Shown one piece after another: positions 1 to 6,321 of a stretch of DNA of 8,618 bases (within the stretch, counting starts at the first letter, position 1; each line of letters starts with the position of its first letter). Location: assembly GCA_024639445.1 (NCBI GenBank), contig JAHEIJ010000085.1:1-8618 (forward strand), written 5' to 3'. This DNA is from Gammaproteobacteria bacterium. GTDB taxonomy: Bacteria > Pseudomonadota > Gammaproteobacteria > UBA6429 > Thiohalophilaceae. The notes under the pieces are model-generated. The model worked only from the letters and a program-made list of their open reading frames with translations, did not search any database and was not told where the DNA came from. The position numbers and the translations under genes were made by a program.

Positions 1-72
1 TCACTCATGCAGAAGCTCGAGCAAATGGATCTCGCTAAAGGGGATGACAGAATACAGCTCAAAAAGGCTTAA
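1..72 (+). CDS. Possible C-terminal end of an unidentified plus-strand gene
   Basis: Reading frame 1 is open from the left edge to a TAA at 70-72. It encodes a 23-residue charged tail containing LEQMDLAKGDDRIQLKKA. The tail is rich in Lys, Asp and Gln with no low-complexity bias, which is typical of a soluble protein's C-terminus. Frame 2 is also open for a similar distance, so the choice of frame rests only on the look of the peptide. No family can be named from so little. The gene would converge on the phospholipase gene ending at 214. Confidence 0.33.
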   Translation, partial: SLMQKLEQMDLAKGDDRIQLKKA

Positions 73-98
73 TATCTTAATATCTTCATAGCTATTAC

Positions 99-125
99 AC
101 ACTATGAAATGGAAATTTATAGTGT
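99..125. repeat. 7-bp inverted repeat in the convergent intergenic spacer
   Basis: ACACTAT at 99-105 and ATAGTGT at 119-125 are exact reverse complements with a 13-base loop. They lie between the left-edge reading frame and the stop of the phospholipase gene, where a bidirectional terminator might be expected. The stem is AT-rich and neither strand has a following T-tract, so termination is not convincingly supported. The rest of 73-213 holds only a short tandem AATATCTT duplication near 71-86. Confidence 0.25.
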
Positions 126-213
126 CTGTGATTCAATAAACGATAACCCACTCGTTATATGGAAATAATACCTATAGCCTTTGCAACCGTGACCTGTGGA
201 GTATCGTTAATCG

Positions 214-3018
214 TTACTTCCCTTTACTCATCCAGTAGACAATTCCTGGGATATCCATTATGGAGATATACAAATAGATCGATTCACCAGCAAAACCAAT
301 GTCACCAAAACTTCGGTCACCGACGGTGAAACGTAACTTGTCTTGCAGCAATGCAACATACATACTTGCACCAACATTATTTTGTTTCGCTCCTGGCCAC
401 TCTTCCCAAGTATAAGTATAGGTAGGCCCTAGACCAAAAGAACTGAATAACGCCTTACGCCGATAACTGAAAAATACATCCACCTGACTAAACCATATTG
501 TATCTCCAGCATAACGATTTAGATGTGCCGGCGTAATCTTGAAATCAATAGACGTCTTTTCACTAAACTCCATACCCGGCAACCAGGAGACAACCAGCCC
601 GCCATTCCGATAATCGGCACCAATTTCATAAGGCAGCCAGTTCATCCATGAGTCTGACGGCGCGGCAGAACGAATTAACAGTTTGCTTTCTTCGTCCTCG
701 ATGTAGGAATGTAGGGCAAATGCTCCTAAGCCCATGGCACTACGTACAAGCTGCGCATATTCATCAGAACTTTCTTTCTCCAGTTCAAGTGCGCGCGCAC
801 TAATGCGTGAGGTTAATGGGTAATACCACGTCATGGGGTCTTTATCCTGTAAACGGTAAATGCGTTGCATGAATTGACTGGATTGATTCACATCATAACC
901 ATTATTAAATAGCGTTCGAATAAAGTCTGTAAACTCCGGCTCCTCATATACCGTATCACTCGTCGGGTCAAAATCATGAGTCAGGGCCGTAAAGATAATA
1001 GTCATATTATCCTTATGTTGCTGTTGGGGAAAATGTGATGTGCTAGTCAGCCACTGCCATGGACTGGTTTGTTGCTGGTAGTCTGGGTGTTCATGGGTCG
1101 CGAGCAAATAAAAGACAGTATTAGCGTCTGTCACCGCTTTAATACCCAGTTTGATATAAATTTTTTCTGTCTCATCAGAAAGGCATGCCTGATAATTCTT
1201 ACGCCGCAAACACAAGAAATCAGCCATACCATACACCGCATCATAAACACCTGCGTAATAATCATACTCACGAAATGGTCGATCAATAAATGCCCCGAAG
1301 GCTCCCAACATGTCGCCGGTGATCGGCGCGAATCGTCGGGTCAATAAGATATGACGGTCACCCAGCTTATCTTCTTTCAGCGCACCAATAGACAACGCCA
1401 GTTGATTCTGGCCAGATTGCCTGGCCAGCACCTGTAATCGTTGCAACAATTTTTGACGAAAATCGGTAATAGCCCTTGTCGATAACTCTACCCCTTCAAA
1501 TCCATAATAGATAAGTTCAAGTTTTTGTGCATCCTGTAGCAAACAGGCGGCAGCGGTTTCACGCTCTTTACGCTCGAGCTTATGCTGTACATCAAGCTTT
1601 CCTGTTAACAGGCGTCGGCATGTCTTTACGCTTGGATTCAAGCTTGTCGAACAACTACCAGCAGTACTAACGTTTACATTTAATGCATCCAACAACTGAC
1701 AAGCAAAATCATAACTATGGCTTGTCCAGCCACCACTACGCAAAACGTTATAGAGTTCATAGTTACGCCCGGTTGAAATAGCGCCACGTAAAAACTTGAA
1801 ATGGCTACGGATGCCTGATGTCTCAAACCATGCATCATAGTCATCTCCTTTTTTCTTTTTACTTTTTTGTTCTACATACAGTGAGGCTCCTTGAGTAACC
1901 GGCCGTCTGATATCCGGGTCAAGATAGATATAACTGAAAGGTCGTGCGGTGTTTTTCCAACGTTGGCGCGTATTCAGATCCCACTCCCATGGTTCTGCCA
2001 GTGCCTTCGCGATTCCCAGGGGAACATTATCAAACACACCGCCATCGATAAATCCATCAATACGCGGGTGATAACCAGAAGGACATTCATAGGGTTTTGC
2101 TGTTTCATCGTTGGAACTCTGCTCAGCACAATGTGGCAAGTCAATTTTACTGAAAGCGATCGGGTAGGCACTTGAGGTCAAGATCGCATCGATTAAATGT
2201 TCGGGTTCGATGACATAACGTTGATCCCCTGTCAGCTTTGATTGCCGCAGGTACATAACATTTCCCAACAAAGGGTCATTTTTATTCACCAACTGTGAAA
2301 CAATTTCTATATGCCCGCTGTGTTTGTCATTACGTTCAGCCTGTAACCTGACAGGTATCATAAAGCGTTGATTTTCGACCTCAACCCCTGCAATGGACAT
2401 TTTTACCGGATCCACACGTGTCACTGTCATTCCAAGCGGGATGTGACAGTCAGCGCGAAAAATATCGGCTTTGAGTGTTTCGGTGATTTGAGATATCGCA
2501 TTGTCAAAAGCAGCACGTGTTAAAAGACCATCACCTGGAAGATAGACTTTGCTGTCTGCCGGCAACATCTCATCAATGCCTATATTCAGCCATAATGTAT
2601 GAAATAGGTTATTGTTAATGCTATCGTTGTAACTGAAAGCATCTTTCTCTGAGGCACTTGACCTGAAATTTTCCAGTTTTCCCTCATCAACACACCACGC
2701 TATCGCTGAGATAAGGGCATTGATACTACCGGCTGAGGCACCCACGGACGACATCAATTCGGGAGGGAGCTTGCCGGATTCGCTTAAAGTAATTTCATTA
2801 CGCCTGATCTTGAGATATTTCACCAATGCCCAGTTAAGACCTGACTCGTAAGAACCCAGACTGATGCCGCCGCTGATTGCGAGTGAAAACGGGATAGAAT
2901 CATTTACACCAGGCCCGGGTTCTTCGGCTGCGTTATCTGCAAAGACACATGAACCACATAACCCTAACAGACTGCCAATCAAGAAGGATATTGTTTGTGT
3001 CAAGCCGTGTAGATGCAT
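214..3018 (-). CDS. Exported patatin-like phospholipase with a barrel-like C-terminus
   Basis: This 934-residue protein is predicted to be a serine lipid acyl hydrolase acting outside the cytoplasm. Residues 1-27 look like a signal peptide: a hydrophobic core, then a V-F-A cleavage site before Asp28. The patatin domain follows. It has a Gly-rich oxyanion loop SGGISLG at 49-55, the nucleophile elbow GASAG at 93-97 with Ser95, the SSAYP segment at 282-286, and the second dyad residue Asp325 in DGG at 325-327. All catalytic elements are intact. Residues 335-790 match nothing I recognise; they include a Lys-rich stretch near 385. Residues 795-934 alternate polar and hydrophobic/aromatic residues like outer-membrane beta strands (for example DKLRFTVGDRSF). 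The ATG start is preceded by AAGGAC at good spacing. The gene lies 43 bases after the transporter gene on the same strand, so it is probably co-transcribed. The lipid substrate cannot be told from sequence. Confidence 0.9.
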   Translation of the reverse strand: MHLHGLTQTISFLIGSLLGLCGSCVFADNAAEEPGPGVNDSIPFSLAISGGISLGSYESGLNWALVKYLKIRRNEITLSESGKLPPELMSSVGASAGSINALISAIAWCVDEGKLENFRSSASEKDAFSYNDSINNNLFHTLWLNIGIDEMLPADSKVYLPGDGLLTRAAFDNAISQITETLKADIFRADCHIPLGMTVTRVDPVKMSIAGVEVENQRFMIPVRLQAERNDKHSGHIEIVSQLVNKNDPLLGNVMYLRQSKLTGDQRYVIEPEHLIDAILTSSAYPIAFSKIDLPHCAEQSSNDETAKPYECPSGYHPRIDGFIDGGVFDNVPLGIAKALAEPWEWDLNTRQRWKNTARPFSYIYLDPDIRRPVTQGASLYVEQKSKKKKGDDYDAWFETSGIRSHFKFLRGAISTGRNYELYNVLRSGGWTSHSYDFACQLLDALNVNVSTAGSCSTSLNPSVKTCRRLLTGKLDVQHKLERKERETAAACLLQDAQKLELIYYGFEGVELSTRAITDFRQKLLQRLQVLARQSGQNQLALSIGALKEDKLGDRHILLTRRFAPITGDMLGAFGAFIDRPFREYDYYAGVYDAVYGMADFLCLRRKNYQACLSDETEKIYIKLGIKAVTDANTVFYLLATHEHPDYQQQTSPWQWLTSTSHFPQQQHKDNMTIIFTALTHDFDPTSDTVYEEPEFTDFIRTLFNNGYDVNQSSQFMQRIYRLQDKDPMTWYYPLTSRISARALELEKESSDEYAQLVRSAMGLGAFALHSYIEDEESKLLIRSAAPSDSWMNWLPYEIGADYRNGGLVVSWLPGMEFSEKTSIDFKITPAHLNRYAGDTIWFSQVDVFFSYRRKALFSSFGLGPTYTYTWEEWPGAKQNNVGASMYVALLQDKLRFTVGDRSFGDIGFAGESIYLYISIMDIPGIVYWMSKGK

Positions 3019-3061
3019 TATTTGTCCTTATGAGAATATCCCTGATATCAAACTATTACAG

Positions 3062-4738
3062 TTAAATGATCATGATCAAAGATCCTGCAAGAGTGAGAAA
3101 AACATTGGCAAAAGTGTAAGTCCCGGCATAACCAAGCACCGGTATATCACTCTTTGCCCCCGCGATGATTACATTCAATGACGGGGTGCTGGTCATGGCC
3201 CCTGTCAGTGAACCGAGTAATAACACTGGATTAAGCTTAAGAAATTTTCGGCCAAATACATAACCTACAAAAGTAGGTACAAAGGTTATTACAAGACCGA
3301 TAAGAATCAATTGAGGCCCAACGGTACGCATAACATCAAACAGATGAGCACCGGCATTGACGCCAATACTGGCCATGAAAAAAGCCAACCCCAGTTCACT
3401 CAGGACAAGACGTGCGGCAGGAGGTACACCACCAAAGGTTGGATGCTGTGCTCGCAGGAAACCAATTAAAATACCCGTCAGTAAAAGTCCAGCTGCACTC
3501 CCAATAGAAAATGAAAACCAGCCGAATTTGATGGTAATCATACCTAACAACAGACCCGCACCCAGGCCAATAGACAAGGTAAGGAGATCGGTATGTGTCA
3601 TTTCTGATTCAATACGACCGAGTCTGTCTGCAAGTTTTGCAATATGTTTCTCCTCTCCCGTTACACAAATACGGTCACCCTTGTTGAGTCCCAACCGTTC
3701 GTTAACTGGTATCTCGATAGAGGATCGAACAATGGCATGTGCGATGCAACCATAATGGCTCAAGAGATCAAGCTCCTTTAATGTCTGCCCAACAACATCG
3801 GCATTTATAACGACAATCTCTTTTCTCACAATCTGGTAATTCAATAAATCCGGATCGAGAATTTCCGGTCCAATATCGGCACCCCGGTTCATGAGATCAG
3901 AGAGTTCCCCAATCACTGAAATAACATCACCTTCATGTATCTCCAGTGCGGGATCGGCATCCATTATCTGATCACCTCGTCTCACTCTTAAAGGTAGAAC
4001 TCGTTTATCAACAGCAAGAACGGCCTGCTCGATTGTCATACCCACCAGTTCCCCTGCCGGAATTTTGTAAGCACGAATCACGGGGAGTTGTTTCCTCATG
4101 CCCTGACTGGATGGACGACCGGCAAGCCCACTCTCCCGTGAGAGACTACTTGCTTCTTGTGGAAGATCGATACCCAGCACCATCGGTAATAAACGTATCA
4201 GGAAAATAATGCCAATGCTCCCGAATACATAGGTCACCGCATAAGCAACATTAATACGTGAAATGATCTCTGCTGCACTGGTCCCGGCACTTAAAGAGGC
4301 CAAACCACTTTTGACCGCATCCTGGGCACCGGCAATTGTAGGTGTACTGGTCAATGCACCACCGAGAATGCCTGCTTGGTACCCGGCGTCTAAATCAAAG
4401 AGCAGCATAATGGCATAAACCAGTGAAAACGCCGTAACAGTGACGACAACGGCCATAGCAAAATATTTTGCACCATCTTTAGCTACGACACTAAAAAAAC
4501 TCGGCCCGGCCTGCAAGCCGATGGTGAATATAAAGAGGACAAATCCAAAGGTACCGACCATTTCGTGTATTTTTAATCCGAAGTGGCCTAACATAAGTCC
4601 TGCCAACAGGACTCCGGTAGTCGGACCAAGCTCAATGCCCGCTATTTTTATCCGCGCCAGCAAATAACCTAACGCAATAACAGCAAAGACAGTCAGCGTA
4701 AGGTTTTCATTGAGCAAACTATAAAGGTCAACCTGCAT
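3062..4738 (-). CDS. AspT/YidE/YbjL-family (aspartate:alanine exchanger) transporter
   Basis: This 558-residue inner-membrane protein has the full architecture of the AAE transporter family (TC 2.A.81). A membrane half (about 10-190) and a second membrane half (about 385-558) flank two cytoplasmic TrkA-C (RCK_C) domains at about 215-285 and 300-378. The halves carry matching signatures: GALTSTPTIAGAQDA near 127-141 and TGAMTSTPSLNVIIAGAKSD near 512-531. This is the family's internal duplication. Known members exchange aspartate for alanine (AspT) or export succinate (SucE), while YidE and YbjL have no firm substrate. A small anionic amino acid or dicarboxylate is therefore plausible but not shown. 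The Shine-Dalgarno before the ATG is poor, and a near-palindrome (4743-4753) sits where it should be. It is the first gene of a likely two-gene unit with the phospholipase. Confidence 0.88.
   Translation of the reverse strand: MQVDLYSLLNENLTLTVFAVIALGYLLARIKIAGIELGPTTGVLLAGLMLGHFGLKIHEMVGTFGFVLFIFTIGLQAGPSFFSVVAKDGAKYFAMAVVVTVTAFSLVYAIMLLFDLDAGYQAGILGGALTSTPTIAGAQDAVKSGLASLSAGTSAAEIISRINVAYAVTYVFGSIGIIFLIRLLPMVLGIDLPQEASSLSRESGLAGRPSSQGMRKQLPVIRAYKIPAGELVGMTIEQAVLAVDKRVLPLRVRRGDQIMDADPALEIHEGDVISVIGELSDLMNRGADIGPEILDPDLLNYQIVRKEIVVINADVVGQTLKELDLLSHYGCIAHAIVRSSIEIPVNERLGLNKGDRICVTGEEKHIAKLADRLGRIESEMTHTDLLTLSIGLGAGLLLGMITIKFGWFSFSIGSAAGLLLTGILIGFLRAQHPTFGGVPPAARLVLSELGLAFFMASIGVNAGAHLFDVMRTVGPQLILIGLVITFVPTFVGYVFGRKFLKLNPVLLLGSLTGAMTSTPSLNVIIAGAKSDIPVLGYAGTYTFANVFLTLAGSLIMII
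3065..3078 (-). promoter_or_regulatory. FNR/Anr-like box upstream of the phospholipase gene
   Basis: On the minus strand the sequence TTGATCATGATCAT matches the FNR consensus TTGAT-N4-ATCAA at 9 of 10 positions. It overlaps the last codons and stop of the transporter gene and is centred about 54 bases upstream of the phospholipase ATG. Weak -10-like sequences (GATATT, TAATAG) lie between the box and the start. A match this good is expected by chance roughly once per few tens of kilobases, so position rather than score is the main argument. Confidence 0.27.
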
Positions 4739-4742
4739 TGTT

Positions 4743-4753
4743 ACAGGGCCTGT
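4743..4753. repeat. Near-palindrome abutting the transporter start codon
   Basis: ACAGGGCCTGT is symmetric around its central base (ACAGG / CCTGT) and begins 5 bases from the ATG at 4738. It occupies the ribosome-binding position, where no clear Shine-Dalgarno is seen. It could be a protein-binding site or part of a start-site structure. It is short enough to be chance. Confidence 0.25.
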
Positions 4754-4831
4754 CGTTTGGTTGATCTAAACTAAAGATAACTAAAATACAGTTCAAAGAA
4801 AAGCCAAGCTATATGACATAACTCAATACAG

Positions 4832-4860
4832 ATTAAATATAATTAACCTGAGTTTGTCAT
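4832..4860 (-). promoter_or_regulatory. Candidate sigma70 promoter for the transporter-phospholipase unit
   Basis: On the minus strand ATGACA (4855-4860, 5 of 6 to TTGACA) and TTTAAT (4832-4837, 5 of 6 to TATAAT) are separated by exactly 17 bases. Transcription would begin near 4825 and leave a leader of about 86 bases before the transporter ATG. This is the best hexamer pair I found on this strand in the spacer. The AT-rich background raises the chance of a false match. Confidence 0.4.
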
Positions 4861-4915
4861 TGAATAACTGTAAACATCTGTCAGGGCGCACTTAAAACTT
4901 CGATGAGGTTAATTA
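4840..4915. repeat. 10-bp perfect inverted repeat with 56-base spacer
   Basis: TAATTAACCT at 4840-4849 is the exact reverse complement of AGGTTAATTA at 4906-4915. The left arm lies inside the -35/-10 spacer of the candidate transporter promoter and the right arm lies about 50 bases upstream of its -35. This could be a pair of operator half-sites or the ends of a small inserted piece. The ends do not fit integron attC boxes. Confidence 0.4.
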
Positions 4916-4916
4916 A

Positions 4917-4949
4917 GCACCCCAGAACCTGTGCGGCATGTTCTGGTGC
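4917..4949. repeat. Bulged GC-rich hairpin
   Basis: CCAGAAC at 4922-4928 pairs with GTTCTGG at 4940-4946 around an 11-base loop. Allowing a two-C bulge, the stem extends to GCAC...GTGC (4917-4949), giving about 10 pairs. It stands out as GC-rich within AT-rich DNA. No T-tract follows on either strand, so I do not call it an intrinsic terminator. Confidence 0.4.
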
Positions 4950-5147
4950 AATATTCACTACTCAATTGCTAGAGACTTTGTGCTACAAAACCGATACTTT
5001 ATTGATATTTAACAGATTAATAAAATCAGGTGCCATTTTTGCAACATAATTAATCCCGGTGGTCAGGAAGTGCATCGAGCATATAATATTGATTATAGAA
5101 AGGTATTTAATGACCGCCTAACAAAAGAAGCAATATTGTCTCGCAAC

Positions 5148-5176
5148 TTGGCAACAGAAATAATTGTTCGTATAAC
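5148..5176 (+). promoter_or_regulatory. Strong sigma70-type promoter of the Trp-rich gene
   Basis: TTGGCA (5148-5153, 5 of 6 to TTGACA) and TATAAC (5171-5176, 5 of 6 to TATAAT) are separated by the optimal 17 bases. Transcription should begin near 5183. The leader would be only about 11 bases, starting at or within the AAGGAT ribosome-binding site (5182-5187) of the gene beginning at 5194. The optimal spacing and tight placement make this the best promoter in the window. Confidence 0.6.
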
Positions 5177-5193
5177 TAATTAAGGATCTACTA

Positions 5194-5715
5194 ATGCCTT
5201 GGTTTCCGATATATGCCGATAGAGAAGATTTTGAGTTTCTTATTGACTGGCTAAACAACGAAGACGATATCGCGTTTATTGTACCTAATGGACTTAAGAG
5301 TTGGATTGCCAATAAGAAGCTAAATAACTTTTCTACTGAAAGACTATGTCTTTGGCATGTGCCAAGTGGAGCTTTGCCTTTGCTGCGCGAGGACACAGCT
5401 CAACCAGACGGGATAGTAGAAAATCCATGGGGTGGTTGGACAGAAGAAAGAACAGGCGCAAATCCAAATAATCCCTATTTCGGTTCTGGACACCCTGGAA
5501 TCATCTGGTTGAATGTTGAATATGAGAGTAATGAAGATAAAGACACCATAGGTTTATCAAGTTTTGAGTGGATTGGTAACTGGTATCGAATTATTGGGCG
5601 AGCTGCGCCAGCCGCAACTGAAAAATGGTGGCAACGTTTGCGGCGCTGGGTAAAAAAATCTAGCGTAAGGATACCTAGAGAAGGTCCAATAGATGGTCCA
5701 GACCCTGAAATATAG
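5194..5715 (+). CDS. Unrecognised Trp-rich 173-residue protein
   Basis: I do not recognise this family. The protein is 173 residues long with 12 tryptophans (3, 19, 37, 54, 79, 82, 105, 126, 130, 145, 146, 152), a single Cys (52) and no Met after the start. It has no signal peptide or membrane segment. The N-terminal part (1-60) is acidic and mixed alpha/beta in feel (DREDFEFLIDWLNNEDDIAF). A Pro/Gly/Asn-rich middle follows (NPWGGW, NPNNPYFGSGHPG). The C-terminus has a basic aromatic helix (KWWQRLRRWVKK, 144-155) and an acidic Gly-Pro tail. The ATG has a good Shine-Dalgarno (AAGGAT, 7-base gap after GGA) and a strong promoter just upstream, so it is very probably a real, independently transcribed gene. 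It is AT-richer than the folate genes and runs against its neighbours, which fits recent acquisition but does not prove it. Confidence 0.8.
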   Translation: MPWFPIYADREDFEFLIDWLNNEDDIAFIVPNGLKSWIANKKLNNFSTERLCLWHVPSGALPLLREDTAQPDGIVENPWGGWTEERTGANPNNPYFGSGHPGIIWLNVEYESNEDKDTIGLSSFEWIGNWYRIIGRAAPAATEKWWQRLRRWVKKSSVRIPREGPIDGPDPEI

Positions 5716-5746
5716 GCAATGAAGTCGGCGCTTGAGAAAATAAAAT

Positions 5747-5823
5747 CAGGAGTAAAAAGAGAATCAAATCCTTAACCATGCCCAACATACCACTCCTGCT
5801 GACGCTTATCAGTGCAGCTGAGT
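5747..5823. repeat. Competing inverted repeats between converging genes
   Basis: CAGGAGT (5747-5753) is the reverse complement of ACTCCTG (5792-5798), with a 38-base loop. The same ACTCCTG segment can instead start a hairpin with downstream bases. There ACTC/GAGT, CTGC/GCAG and TGA/TCA pair around the loop CGCTTA (5803-5808), with two 2-base bulges, over 5792-5823. The two folds exclude each other. The region lies between the converging ends of the Trp-rich gene and folA and could serve transcript ends. No clean T-tract follows either fold. Confidence 0.3.
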
Positions 5824-5830
5824 TTAACCG

Positions 5831-6319
5831 TTACTTCCTATTAAGGATCACAAAACTGTGTGCGAATAGATTTTTTTCGTCCGCATCATAGTCGATGCGT
5901 TCCACCTCGTTCCATTCAGAAAGATCCACATCCGGGAACCAGGCATCCCCGTCTATCCTGGAATGCACAAAGGTTAGATACAGGCGGTCGGCACGAGGCA
6001 GCATTTGCTCATAAAAACTAGCGCCGCCGATGATCATTACCTCTTCCACTTCACCGGCCGCCTGCAGTGCTTCTTCAATAGTATGTACTACGATACTATC
6101 TTTGGCTTGATAGGTTTCATCGCGCGTGATGATGATATTAGTACGATCGGGTAAGGGTTTGGAGCCGAACGATTCGAAGGTTTTACGCCCCATGACGATG
6201 GGCTTACCGAGGGTATGCTGGCGAAACCACTTCATATCATTGGGCAGCCGCCACGGCAAACGGTTTTCGATCCCGATGACGCTATCATCGGTCATGGCGG
6301 CGATCATGGAGATTTTCAT
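5831..6319 (-). CDS. folA: Dihydrofolate reductase
   Basis: This cytoplasmic enzyme reduces dihydrofolate to tetrahydrofolate with NADPH, regenerating the folate that ThyA oxidises. The 162-residue product is close to the E. coli length of 159. Visible signatures are IAAMTDDSVIG at 6-16, LPWRLPNDMKWF at 21-32 with the acid proton-relay residue Asp28, MGRKTFESFG at 43-52, PLPDRTNIIITRD at 55-67 and the cofactor Gly-Gly at 98-99 in MIIGGASFYEQ. All are intact, so it should be active and trimethoprim-type sensitivity would be the default expectation. I chose the ATG at 6317-6319, giving MKISMIAAM as in other FolA proteins. An in-frame ATG at 6358 would add 13 unconserved residues and overlap thyA. 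The gene begins 2 bases after the thyA stop with only a weak Shine-Dalgarno, which suggests translational coupling. Confidence 0.96.
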   Translation of the reverse strand: MKISMIAAMTDDSVIGIENRLPWRLPNDMKWFRQHTLGKPIVMGRKTFESFGSKPLPDRTNIIITRDETYQAKDSIVVHTIEEALQAAGEVEEVMIIGGASFYEQMLPRADRLYLTFVHSRIDGDAWFPDVDLSEWNEVERIDYDADEKNLFAHSFVILNRK

Positions 6320-6321
6320 GC

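Larger units (their letters stand above)
4739..5193. other. AT-rich intergenic region between divergent genes
   Basis: This spacer separates the minus-strand transporter gene from the plus-strand Trp-rich gene. From left to right it holds a near-palindrome at the transporter start, two copies of AACTAAA at 4769-4775 and 4780-4786, a candidate minus-strand promoter, a 10-bp inverted repeat, a bulged GC-rich hairpin and a plus-strand promoter. Short open frames exist. One runs from a GTG at 5070 to the TAA at 5181-5183 (37 residues) and overlaps the next gene's ribosome-binding site, but none has both a good start signal and a recognisable product. No transposase or tRNA remnant was seen. Confidence 0.6.

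Noticed and set aside
1847..1872. A-rich Lys codons with two AAAAAAG heptamers in the phospholipase gene, resembling a dnaX-type slippery site.
   Set aside because: Neither heptamer is in the X-XXY-YYZ phase needed for -1 frameshifting, and the full-length frame already encodes a sensible C-terminus. The A-runs are also too short for convincing phase variation.
2938..3018. Possible lipoprotein signal in the phospholipase (cysteines 21 and 24).
   Set aside because: Residues before each Cys (LGL, CGS) do not fit the lipobox, while V-F-A before Asp28 fits ordinary signal peptidase I.
5116..5122. GCCTAAC, identical to an integron attC R'' core box, just upstream of the Trp-rich gene, and a second match GCCCAAC at 5780-5786 after it.
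   Set aside because: No GTTRRRY partner at attC distance and no attC-like stem was found for either, and the degenerate 7-mer is common. A cassette interpretation is not supported.
5118..5396. Minus-strand frame of 92 codons opposite the Trp-rich gene.
   Set aside because: It is antisense to a gene with a better promoter and ribosome-binding site, and its product shows no recognisable features.
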